Shown: piece by piece, positions 1-5,319 of the stretch
How positions within the stretch are numbered: the first letter of the stretch is position 1
How the letters are laid out: every line of letters starts with the position of its first letter
Assembly: GCA_029938185.1 (NCBI GenBank)
Contig: JAOZVK010000258.1
Location: 1-8,007, forward strand
Length of the DNA stretch: 8,007 nucleotides
Direction: 5' to 3'
Source of the DNA: Bacteroidales bacterium
Lineage (GTDB): Bacteria; Bacteroidota; Bacteroidia; Bacteroidales; JAOZVK01
The notes under the pieces: model-generated
The model's database searches: none
What the model saw: the letters and a program-made list of their open reading frames with translations, nothing else
What the model was told of the DNA's origin: nothing
Made by a program: the position numbers and the translations under genes

Positions 1-5
1 ACAAT

Positions 6-51
6 AAGTTACAACTTTACAAAGTGTCGATTTTATACAATGACCTACTTA
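6..51 (+). repeat. Dispersed intergenic repeat, TGTCGATTTTATACAATGACC family, copy 1
   Basis: This 46-bp stretch matches 2771-2816 at about 42 of 46 positions, and looser relatives lie at about 5225-5257 and 6428-6463. The shared core is TGTCGATTTTATACAATGACC followed by TRCTTA. All copies lie between genes and none is in an open reading frame. I do not know a named family for it. It behaves as part of a mosaic with the GGTCGAAGACC repeats described below. Confidence 0.7.
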
Positions 52-94
52 CAAACGTTTTTCCGACATTTACTTATTCGCAACTTCCTTGTTT
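52..94 (+). repeat. Partial, diverged copy of the 101-bp element
   Basis: The sequence from ACAAACGTTTTTCCGACA onward follows the first half of the 101-bp elements at 1070-1170 and 7436-7536, with several substitutions and small indels. The second half (TATCTTTG and GGTCGAAGACC) is absent. It joins directly to the repeat at 6-51, so two repeat families are fused here. Confidence 0.5.
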
Positions 95-106
95 TTATGG
101 GACAAT

Positions 107-495
107 GTCGCAATGCCTTTGCAGGCAAGTAGTGTAACAAGACGTAAGTTTCTTTAGTATTATTTAGACAGGATTAACAGGATTTACATGTTTAAAATCC
201 TGTTAATCATGTAAATCCTGTCAAATTATTACATTTATAAACTTAAGCAACTTATGTCTTAATACAGTAGCTACTTTTGTTTTAAGTGGAAAAGTTACAG
301 GTCTTAATATATATATGTCGCAATGCCTTTACAGGCAAGTAGCTACTTTTGTTTTACAAAAGAAATAAGCAATGAAACAGTAATAAGTGTCGCAATGCCT
401 TTGCAGGCAAGTAGCTACTTTTGTTTAATCACATTTATGATGTTGCTTTTATCATTAAGTCGCAATGCCTTTGCAGGCAAGTAGCTACTTTTGTT
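107..495 (-). CRISPR. Short CRISPR array: three intact 37-bp repeats and one split repeat
   Basis: A 37-bp repeat (plus strand GTCGCAATGCC...TTTTGTT) lies at 317-353, 389-425 and 459-495. A fourth copy is split into 107-132 and 267-281 by an inserted element. The three spacers are unrelated to each other: 282-316 (35 nt), 354-388 (35 nt) and 426-458 (33 nt). The repeats are identical except for G to A at 331. Each carries a short stem (TGCCT/AGGCA) and the palindrome AAGTAGCTACTT. On the minus strand the repeat ends in ATTGCGAC, resembling the ATTGNNAC 3' end common in type I and III repeats. That orientation agrees with the promoter at 581-611 and with the altered repeats lying at the left, leader-distal end. 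The window has no cas genes, so type and activity cannot be assigned. More repeats may lie left of the window. Confidence 0.85.
133..266. mobile_element. 134-bp MITE-like element inserted in a CRISPR repeat
   Basis: The two parts of the split repeat rejoin into a perfect 37-bp copy if this segment and one copy of GTAG are removed. GTAG occurs at 129-132 and again at 267-270, as expected for a target-site duplication (AGTAG if the right boundary is 265). The ends are inverted repeats: 133-158 and the complement of 241-266 agree at 21 of 26 positions, both beginning TGTA and containing AAGAC and TAAGTT. Inner arms (167-190 and 197-222) carry GACAGGATT, AACAGGAT and TTTACATG modules in inverted orientation, so the whole element could fold into a hairpin. 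It encodes no protein and would need a transposase supplied elsewhere. Confidence 0.8.
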
Positions 496-580
496 AAACT
501 AATTATCAATTAGTTATAATATTAACCGACAATTAGACAGTCTAATCAGTACGTCAAAGAACTGTTTTGTAAGTATTTAG
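496..580 (-). other. Probable CRISPR leader
   Basis: This AT-rich segment lies between the promoter at 581-611 and the first repeat in the transcribed direction. It contains two near-perfect inverted repeats. AACTAATT / AATTAGTT (497-504 and 508-515) directly abuts the first repeat, and ATTAGAC / GTCTAAT (532-538 and 540-546) has one spacer base. The leader role is inferred from position, the promoter and array polarity. Confidence 0.6.
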
Positions 581-611
581 CAAAGTTAAAAAAAAAGTTC
601 GCAACTCCAAA
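581..611 (-). promoter_or_regulatory. Consensus Bacteroidota promoter reading into the CRISPR array
   Basis: Read on the minus strand, TTTG (611-608) is followed by 19 bases and then TAACTTTG (588-581). This matches the TTTG-N19-21-TAnnTTTG consensus of the Bacteroidota primary sigma factor at every defined position. Transcription would start near 575 and run left through the leader into the repeat at 459-495. No open reading frame lies in that direction, so the array transcript is the likely product. Confidence 0.7.
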
Positions 612-694
612 GTTTTTTTTATTTTTATTTTTACCAAACAAGTAAGTAAAAATCGATAGTCCCTACAAAACAGTGTTGGTATGCTAAATTTCAC

Positions 695-702
695 TATATT
701 TG
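695..702 (+). promoter_or_regulatory. TAnnTTTG box of the former transposase promoter
   Basis: TATATTTG matches the Bacteroidota -7 consensus and sits 26 bp before the ATG at 728, just inside the left inverted repeat. No TTTG is present at the usual upstream distance, so strength is uncertain. Confidence 0.45.
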
Positions 703-727
703 CAAGAATATTTAAAATTTATTTCCG

Positions 728-834
728 ATGCACGAAGAAGAAAAAATAATTAACATATTTTGTCAAAATTTACTACCGATAAATTATCTGCTTATGTTCA
801 TGCAATTGAAGAGCATTTTTGGCTACAGGTATAG
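728..834 (+). pseudogene. Frameshifted N-terminal remnant of a probable transposase
   Basis: An ATG at 728 opens a frame beginning MHEEEKIINIFCQN. One base appears to be lost in the T run near 769-771. If it is restored, the reading moves to the frame starting at 772 and continues with FTTDKLSAYVHAIEEHFWLQ until a stop at 832-834. The second frame has a much more protein-like composition than the first frame past that point (which runs on to a TGA). Position just inside the left end of the insertion sequence makes a transposase N-terminus the obvious reading, but the segment is too short for me to name a family. The rest of the gene has been deleted or replaced by repeats. Confidence 0.5.
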
Positions 835-857
835 TATTGGACATTATTTTATTTTTT

Positions 858-884
858 GACAGGATTTACAGGATTAACAGGATT
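858..884 (+). repeat. GACAGGATTTACAGGATTAACAGG-type repeat
   Basis: This stretch is three tandem 9-bp units of the form ACAGGATTW, and the same modules form the inner arms of the 134-bp element at 167-222. From memory, GACAGGATTAACAGG-like sequences are frequent between genes in Bacteroidota. Here it lies just downstream of the broken transposase start, so it may mark a deletion joint. Confidence 0.6.
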
Positions 885-1069
885 GATTTTTATACTGTTA
901 CAAAATACCTGATAAACAAGACTGTCCAAGTTCTGACGGGTAGCAGCATTTTCAAGCAAATATGCATATTTACAAATAGTTAAAAAGTGATACAAAAAAA
1001 TACTTATAACTGTTAAAAAAGTGTTTGTAAAAGTGAGTGATGTTGATTTTCCTGGTAAAACTCAAAATA

Positions 1070-1170
1070 AGTACTGTTACAAAAGTTTTTCGACATTTAC
1101 CTATTTATAACTTACTGATTAAATTATCTTTGTACTAATGTGTAAGCAACTATAAATAGGTCGAAGACTT
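1070..1170 (+). mobile_element. 101-bp TA-flanked repeat element, copy 1
   Basis: It matches 7436-7536 at about 95 of 101 positions with no gaps. Both copies are flanked by TA on each side (here 1068-1069 and 1171-1172). It begins AGTACTGTTAC and ends GGTCGAAGACTT, with a TATCTTTG box at 1125-1132 and the GTAAGCAACTATAAATAGG motif near the right end. It has no coding capacity and no strong terminal inverted repeat. It lies inside the decayed insertion sequence, so it arrived later or replaced part of it. TA flanks recall elements that target TA, such as those moved by IS630/Tc1-type transposases, but that link is inference. Confidence 0.75.
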
Positions 1171-1194
1171 TACTTCTTATGTAGAACGGCATAA

Positions 1195-1278
1195 CTTAAC
1201 ATTAAGAGGCACAAGTATGCTATCTTGGTAGAAAAACAATTAAATTGGAAACTTTTGCAAACTTTTCCAGTTTTGTAA
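1195..1278 (+). pseudogene. C-terminal remnant of the probable transposase
   Basis: A frame open from 1195 to the TAA at 1276-1278 reads LNIKRHKYAILVEKQLNWK and then LLQTFPVL. This is a convincing protein end with mixed composition. It has no start codon, and the upstream frame is interrupted by stops close to the end of the 101-bp repeat. The stop codon lies 12 bp inside the right inverted repeat of the insertion sequence, which is normal for an IS transposase. I infer that it is the other end of the gene begun at 728. Confidence 0.5.
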
Positions 1279-1383
1279 CATATTGATAATCATACCAACA
1301 CTGTTTTGTAGGGACTATTCTCTTTTGTGTCTTGATATTGACGAACTTACTTTATTCTATCAAACTAATTGCGATATATAAAA

Positions 1384-2691
1384 ATGGTGCAAAAAAGAAG
1401 CTTTTATAATTTTGAAATTGATAATATTAATATTTTTAAACAAAAACTGTTAATATGGTCAAACAATTTTGATAGGCTTGCTTTTCTTGATAGTAATAAT
1501 TCTATTAATTCAAACATTACATATGCCTCATACGATAGCATTGTGGCGGTTGGCTGTATTAATGAAATTATATCGGAAACTAAATATGCATTTTCAAATC
1601 TTAATAAATTTCATAGCAAAACAAATGACTGGATTTTTGGATTTTTGACCTATGACCTAAAAAATAATATCGAAAATCTTAAATCGAATAATTTTGATGG
1701 TATAAAACTACCTGCATTAAACTTTTTTGTTCCACAATATATATTTATTATTAACAAAAACAATCTTAAAATTGCTTGTTTTAGTGATTGTTATAAGGTA
1801 TTTAATGAAATAAATAATATTGTATTAGATAAAAGTGTAGAAAAAAATAACATGATAATAAAAAGTATGTTTTCAAACTTAGAATATATAGAATCTGTAA
1901 AAAAAATTAAAAAACATATACTTAAAGGAGATATTTACGAGGCAAACTTCTGTATGGAATTTTATTCCAAAAACACAAATATAAATCCTATAAAAACATA
2001 TCAACGATTAAATAAAATATCACCAACTCCATTTTCATGTTATTACAAATTCAACAATACTTATTTAATCTCGGCAAGTCCCGAAAGGTTTTTAAAAAAA
2101 AGTTCTAATAAAATTATTTCACAGCCAATAAAAGGTACGATCAAGAGAGGCAAAAATATTAAAGAAGATATTATTCTTAAAAACAAATTACAAAATAATG
2201 AAAAAGAACGTGCCGAAAATATAATGATTGTAGATTTGGTTAGAAATGATTTATCAATTTTAGCAAAAAAAGCCAGCGTAAAAGTTGAAGAATTATGTGA
2301 AATTTATAGTTTTAGCCAAGTTCATCAAATGATTTCGACAGTAAGTTCTCTTGTTAATAAAAATACAAATATTATTGATATTATAAAATCAACATTTCCA
2401 ATGGGTTCTATGACTGGTGCACCCAAAATTAGTGCAATGAAAATAATAGAAGAATACGAAAAAACAAAACGTGGTTTGTATTCTGGTTCTGTTGGTTATA
2501 TTAGTCCTGATGGTAATTTTGATTTCAATGTTATTATCAGAAGTATTTTATATAATTCAAGTAAAAAATACCTTTCATTTATTGTAGGAAGTGCAATAAC
2601 ATATAAATCAAATGCTGAAAACGAATTTGAAGAATGTTTAATAAAAGCCGAAGCTATAAAAAAAGCTTTAAACATAGAATCTCTTTTTTAA
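1384..2691 (+). CDS. pabB: Aminodeoxychorismate synthase component I (PabB)
   Basis: The protein combines chorismate with ammonia, normally supplied by the PabA glutaminase, to form 4-amino-4-deoxychorismate, the precursor of p-aminobenzoate and folate. It acts in the cytosol. Residues 160-430 form the chorismate-binding domain: GDIYEANFC (182-190), SPERF (232-236), PIKGT (248-252), ENIMIVDLVRNDLS (278-291), SMTGAPK (342-348) and the final GSAITYKSNAENEFEE. The SPERF glutamate (E234) and PIKGT lysine (K250) are 16 residues apart, as are E258 and K274 in E. coli PabB. PIKGT rather than PIAGT argues against anthranilate synthase TrpE. I chose ATG 1384 (435 residues, preceded by TAAAA) over an in-frame TTG at 1369. 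The gene stands alone, without pabA or pabC beside it, and starts 65 bp after the insertion sequence, which may have displaced or supplied its promoter. Confidence 0.93.
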   Translation: MVQKRSFYNFEIDNINIFKQKLLIWSNNFDRLAFLDSNNSINSNITYASYDSIVAVGCINEIISETKYAFSNLNKFHSKTNDWIFGFLTYDLKNNIENLKSNNFDGIKLPALNFFVPQYIFIINKNNLKIACFSDCYKVFNEINNIVLDKSVEKNNMIIKSMFSNLEYIESVKKIKKHILKGDIYEANFCMEFYSKNTNINPIKTYQRLNKISPTPFSCYYKFNNTYLISASPERFLKKSSNKIISQPIKGTIKRGKNIKEDIILKNKLQNNEKERAENIMIVDLVRNDLSILAKKASVKVEELCEIYSFSQVHQMISTVSSLVNKNTNIIDIIKSTFPMGSMTGAPKISAMKIIEEYEKTKRGLYSGSVGYISPDGNFDFNVIIRSILYNSSKKYLSFIVGSAITYKSNAENEFEECLIKAEAIKKALNIESLF

Positions 2692-2717
2692 AAAAAAGCA
2701 AGCAGAAAAGCCTGCTT
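2692..2717 (-). terminator. Rho-independent terminator for the cca gene
   Basis: On the minus strand the stem AAGCAG / CTGCTT (2717-2712 with 2705-2700, loop GCTTTT) is followed by GC and then a run of T. This fits termination of cca transcripts, whose stop is at 2851. On the plus strand the stem is preceded by A and lacks a following T run, so it is a poor pabB terminator. Confidence 0.5.
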
Positions 2718-2724
2718 ATAAGTA

Positions 2725-2816
2725 ATGAACAATGAATAATTAACAATTTTGCTTACACCAGATTTACAGCAAGTTACAATTTTGCAAATTGTCGATTTTA
2801 TACAATGACCTGCTTA
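2725..2816 (+). repeat. Repeat mosaic between the convergent pabB and cca genes
   Basis: This mosaic starts with GAACAATGAATAATTAACAA, also seen with small changes at 5166-5190 and 6370-6396. GCTTAC (2751) follows, and then the second copy of the TGTCGATTTTATACAATGACC repeat (2771-2816). The same order, an AACAATG / ATAATT tract and then GCTTAC, recurs in the other two gaps. Confidence 0.65.
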
Positions 2817-2850
2817 GGAATGTTATATAATCTGTAAGTTGAATACCTTA

Positions 2851-4254
2851 TTATATCTGTTTTAAACCTAACTTTTTAGCTTCTATAATCATATAAGAAA
2901 ATGCTTCGTCAAAATTGTTATTTATTTTACCATCAAGAATAGCATTCGTTATAGAGTCTTTAATAATCCCAATTTCTCTGGAAGGTTTAATATTAAATGT
3001 TTTAATGATAAAATCACCACTAATAGGAGGTTGAAAGTTTCTTATAGTATCTTTTTGCTCAATTTCTTTAAGTTTTGTTCTAACAGTAGTAAAGTTTTCG
3101 AGAAAATATTTAACTTTTTTATCATTTTTCGAAGTAATATCGGCTTCACACAATGTCATTAAATCATCAATATCATCACCTGTTTCAAAAAGTAATCGTC
3201 TGATTGCCGAATCGTTTATTTCGCTATCAGCCAATCCAATTGGACGCAAATGAAGTAAGACAAGTTTTTGTACATATTTCATTTTACTGTTAAGAGGTAA
3301 TTTCAAAAATCTAAAAATATCAGGAACCATTTTGGCACCAACAAAACTATGATTATAAAATGTCCAGTTATTATTTTGGAATTTCTTAGTTGCTGGTTTT
3401 CCAATATCATGAAGAACTGCAGCCCATCGAAGCCACAGGTTATCAGTTTTTTGAGAAATGTTATCTAAAACCTGAATAGTATGTATAAAATTGTCTTTAT
3501 GAGCTTTTCCATTAATAATATTAACTCCTTTCATCTTATCTAACAATGGAAAGATGAGTTTCAACAAACCAGTTTTTTCAAGAAGAATAAAGCCTTTTGA
3601 AGGTTTCTTACTTAATATTATTTTATTAAGTTCCGATGAAATTCGTTCTTTTGATATAATACTTATTCTATTCTTTATTTTTCCTATTGCCTCGAGAGTT
3701 TCATCACTAACCGTAAAATCAAGCTGACTTGCAAATCTTATTGCACGTAGCATTCTTAAAGGATCGTCCGAAAACGTAGTGATAGGGTTCAATGGTGTTT
3801 TAATTATACCATTTTTTAAATCTTCCATTCCATTAAAAGGATCAATCAATTGTCCAAAATCATCTTTATTTAGACTAATTGCTAAGGCATTTATAGTAAA
3901 ATCTCTTCTATTTTGATCATCGACCAAACTCCCACTTTCGACAAAGGGTTTTCTTGAATTTCGTTGATATGATTCTTTTCTTGCTCCTACAAACTCAATT
4001 TCATCATTATTATACTTAAACATTGCTGTTCCAAAATTTTTAAAAATATTTACACTTATATTTTTATTGATACTCATTGCTACTTTTTTGGCTAAATTTA
4101 TTCCGCTTCCCACTACAACAATATCTATATCGTTTGATTTTCTTTTTAGGATTAAATCTCGGACATAACCACCAATAACATACGCATTCAAATTATCATT
4201 GGTAACAATTTTACAAATATTTTTAAAAACAATATGATTAATTTCTAATTTCAC
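2851..4254 (-). CDS. cca: CCA-adding tRNA nucleotidyltransferase with HD domain
   Basis: The enzyme adds or repairs the 3' CCA end of tRNAs using CTP and ATP without a template. The N-terminal nucleotidyltransferase head has GGYVRD (28-33), the metal-binding pair D42 and D44 in NDIDIVVV, then RRDFTINA (116-123) and DDPLRMLRAIRFA (163-175), all signatures of class II CCA/poly(A) polymerases. A C-terminal HD phosphohydrolase domain follows, with H258, H282-D283 in LHDIGKP and H302 in NHSF. At 467 residues it is normal for the HD-containing bacterial form. The start codon is GTG at 4254. The frame is open only about 13 codons further upstream and has no ATG there, and any later start would lose the GG motif. 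It converges with pabB and diverges from trxA. A GGTCGAAGACC repeat lies 18 bp before the start and would be in the 5' untranslated region. Confidence 0.93.
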   Translation of the reverse strand: MKLEINHIVFKNICKIVTNDNLNAYVIGGYVRDLILKRKSNDIDIVVVGSGINLAKKVAMSINKNISVNIFKNFGTAMFKYNNDEIEFVGARKESYQRNSRKPFVESGSLVDDQNRRDFTINALAISLNKDDFGQLIDPFNGMEDLKNGIIKTPLNPITTFSDDPLRMLRAIRFASQLDFTVSDETLEAIGKIKNRISIISKERISSELNKIILSKKPSKGFILLEKTGLLKLIFPLLDKMKGVNIINGKAHKDNFIHTIQVLDNISQKTDNLWLRWAAVLHDIGKPATKKFQNNNWTFYNHSFVGAKMVPDIFRFLKLPLNSKMKYVQKLVLLHLRPIGLADSEINDSAIRRLLFETGDDIDDLMTLCEADITSKNDKKVKYFLENFTTVRTKLKEIEQKDTIRNFQPPISGDFIIKTFNIKPSREIGIIKDSITNAILDGKINNNFDEAFSYMIIEAKKLGLKQI

Positions 4255-4272
4255 TTCTTTTAATTTAAAATT

Positions 4273-4304
4273 TAAGGTCTTCGACCTATTTAATGTGGTT
4301 TACG
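4273..4304 (-). repeat. GGTCGAAGACC repeat in the cca 5' region
   Basis: Read on the minus strand it runs CGTAAACCACATTAAATAGG and then TCGAAGACCTTA. It matches the copy at 7163-7200 closely. GGTC-GAA-GACC can form a small hairpin, here in the probable leader of the cca transcript. Confidence 0.65.
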
Positions 4305-4339
4305 TGTTTTTATAAATTACTGTTATGTAACTGATTACA

Positions 4340-4347
4340 CAAAAGTA
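4340..4347 (-). promoter_or_regulatory. Candidate cca promoter -7 box
   Basis: On the minus strand TACTTTTG matches TAnnTTTG and lies 86 bp before the GTG start. The nearest upstream TTTG (4379-4376) is 28 bases away, longer than the usual 19-21, so this is a partial match. The divergent cca-trxA gap (4255-4588) holds no gene. Confidence 0.4.
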
Positions 4348-4500
4348 AATGTCAAAAAATTTTTGTAAGACTACTCAAAAAAATATAGAAGAGCCATAAT
4401 TGAAAAATACTTACATATTGACATATTTACATCTTTTGATGTTTGAATTTACTGACAAAATTACAATTTTTTTAAGTTATTCAATAATAAATATGCAAAA

Positions 4501-4522
4501 TATACCAATGGTATACTATTTG
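4501..4522 (+). promoter_or_regulatory. Palindrome beside a weak promoter box upstream of trxA
   Basis: TATACC-AAT-GGTATA (4501-4515) is a perfect inverted repeat with 6-bp arms. It is followed at once by CTATTTG (4516-4522), an imperfect relative of the TAnnTTTG box, about 67 bp before the trxA start. This could be an operator overlapping the trxA promoter. The assignment is by position only. Confidence 0.35.
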
Positions 4523-4588
4523 TAAAAATGTTGAAAACTTCGTAATAAAATTAGAAATTATTGAATATTAATTTATAAATTATAAAAA

Positions 4589-4954
4589 ATGGCAAAAGTT
4601 GAGTTTTTAACTAAAGATTCGTTCAAAGAAAAAGTATTTAATTTTGAAGCTAGCAAGGATTGGAAATTCGAAGGTGAACTTCCTTGTTTAATTGATTTTT
4701 ATGCTGACTGGTGTCAGCCTTGTAAAATAGTTGCTCCTATTCTTGAAGAATTACAAGACGAGTATGAAGGTAAAATAAATATATATAAGATTGATACAGA
4801 GGTAGAAAAAGACCTTGCTGGAATGTTTGGAATTCAAAGTATTCCTTCTTTATTATTTGTACCAAAAGAAGGTCAGCCACAAATGTCTGTTGGTGCATTA
4901 CCAAAAGAAACATTTGTTAAAGCAATTGTTGATGTGTTAAAAGTTAAAGCATAA
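4589..4954 (+). CDS. trxA: Thioredoxin
   Basis: This is a small cytosolic disulfide reductase that passes electrons from thioredoxin reductase to ribonucleotide reductase, peroxidases and other proteins. The 121 residues form one thioredoxin domain with FYADWCQPCK (37-46; redox pair C42 and C45), the IDTEVE strand, and the cis-proline loop GIQSIPSLLF (P86). There is no signal peptide, so it is cytosolic. The N-terminus is about 15 residues longer than E. coli thioredoxin (108 residues), which I recall as usual for Bacteroidota TrxA. Two details differ from the textbook protein: glutamine replaces glycine in WCGPC, and an extra cysteine (C33) sits just before the active-site strand. The ATG is preceded by TATAAAAA. 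A strong terminator follows at 5072-5101, so it is probably transcribed alone. Confidence 0.95.
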   Translation: MAKVEFLTKDSFKEKVFNFEASKDWKFEGELPCLIDFYADWCQPCKIVAPILEELQDEYEGKINIYKIDTEVEKDLAGMFGIQSIPSLLFVPKEGQPQMSVGALPKETFVKAIVDVLKVKA

Positions 4955-5026
4955 ACACTATTTGATGTTACTTACACAATTATATACAATCAACTTTATT
5001 TAAGCAAATATTTTTTGTAAAAAATA

Positions 5027-5063
5027 TGCGTAAGCAACTATAAATAGGTCGAAGACCTTAAAT
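5027..5063 (+). repeat. GTAAGCAACTATAAATAGG / GGTCGAAGACC repeat downstream of trxA
   Basis: TGCGTAAGCAACTATAAATA followed by GGTCGAAGACCTTAAAT is nearly identical to the right end of the 101-bp elements (1139-1172 and 7505-7538). The left two thirds of those elements are missing here, so this end exists as a unit of its own. It sits between the trxA stop and its terminator. Confidence 0.75.
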
Positions 5064-5071
5064 ATAATCTA

Positions 5072-5101
5072 AAAAAAGCCGATAATATAATCGGCTTTTT
5101 T
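5072..5101 (+). terminator. Rho-independent terminator of trxA, probably bidirectional
   Basis: A perfect 12-bp stem (AAAAAAGCCGAT at 5072-5083 with ATCGGCTTTTTT at 5090-5101) encloses a 6-base loop. It is followed by more T on the plus strand and preceded by A, giving a T run on the minus strand too. It lies 118 bp after the trxA stop and could also stop convergent transcripts of the channel gene, although that stop codon is 219 bp away. Confidence 0.9.
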
Positions 5102-5137
5102 TTATGAGTACTTCATGAAATCCAGAACTCACAAAAA

Positions 5138-5273
5138 TGTGTAAGCCACATTAAGTAATTAACAATGAACAATGGATAATTAACAATTTTGCTTACGCTT
5201 GATAAACAGCATAATAAAAAAAACAAAAAGTGTTGTTTTTATATATCGACCTACTTAAATAGGTCGAAGACCA
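5138..5273 (+). repeat. Repeat mosaic between the convergent trxA and channel genes
   Basis: GTGTAAGCCACATTAA (5139-5154) is the start of a GTAAGC repeat that breaks off into the tract TAATTAACAATGAACAATGG / ATAATTAACAA. GCTTACGCTTGATAAACAG follows at 5191, the same as 6398-6416 (cf. 2751). It then runs into CGACCTACTTAAATAGGTCG (5248-5267), itself an inverted repeat, and ends in GGTCGAAGACC. GTAAGC and GCTTAC face each other across the tract. The segment looks assembled from three repeat modules rather than from one element. Confidence 0.6.
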
Positions 5274-5319
5274 TAGTTTTTTTTTCAAAAACAATTGCAA
5301 GTTAAAAGTTAATAATTTG

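Larger units (their letters stand above)
656..1318 (+). mobile_element. Decayed insertion sequence with perfect 28-bp terminal inverted repeats
   Basis: Positions 656-683 (ATAGTCCC...GGTATG) are the exact reverse complement of 1291-1318 (CATACC...GGGACTAT). Inside, next to the left end, are a TAnnTTTG promoter box and the start of a coding frame (728). Next to the right end is the end of a coding frame (stop at 1276-1278, 12 bp before the inverted repeat). This is the layout of a one-gene insertion sequence. The middle of the gene is missing and the interior now holds other repeats (858-884 and 1070-1170). I could not assign the IS family, and no clear target-site duplication is visible outside the ends. 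Confidence 0.8.

Noticed and set aside
728..861. A 43-codon open frame starting at 728 as a real small gene.
   Set aside because: Past about 770 the neighbouring frame is more protein-like, and its place just inside the IS end makes a frameshifted transposase start more likely.
1369..1383. TTG start for pabB at 1369.
   Set aside because: The ATG at 1384 has the A-rich leader typical here, and the extra residues MRYIK add nothing recognisable to the family.
1384..2691. Reading the chorismate-binding enzyme as anthranilate synthase component I (TrpE).
   Set aside because: It has PIKGT instead of PIAGT, and no trp genes are adjacent.
4255..4588. Riboswitch or small RNA in the cca-trxA gap.
   Set aside because: I saw only the GGTCGAAGACC repeat, a short ACATC/GATGT inverted repeat and the TATACC palindrome, none matching a riboswitch I know.
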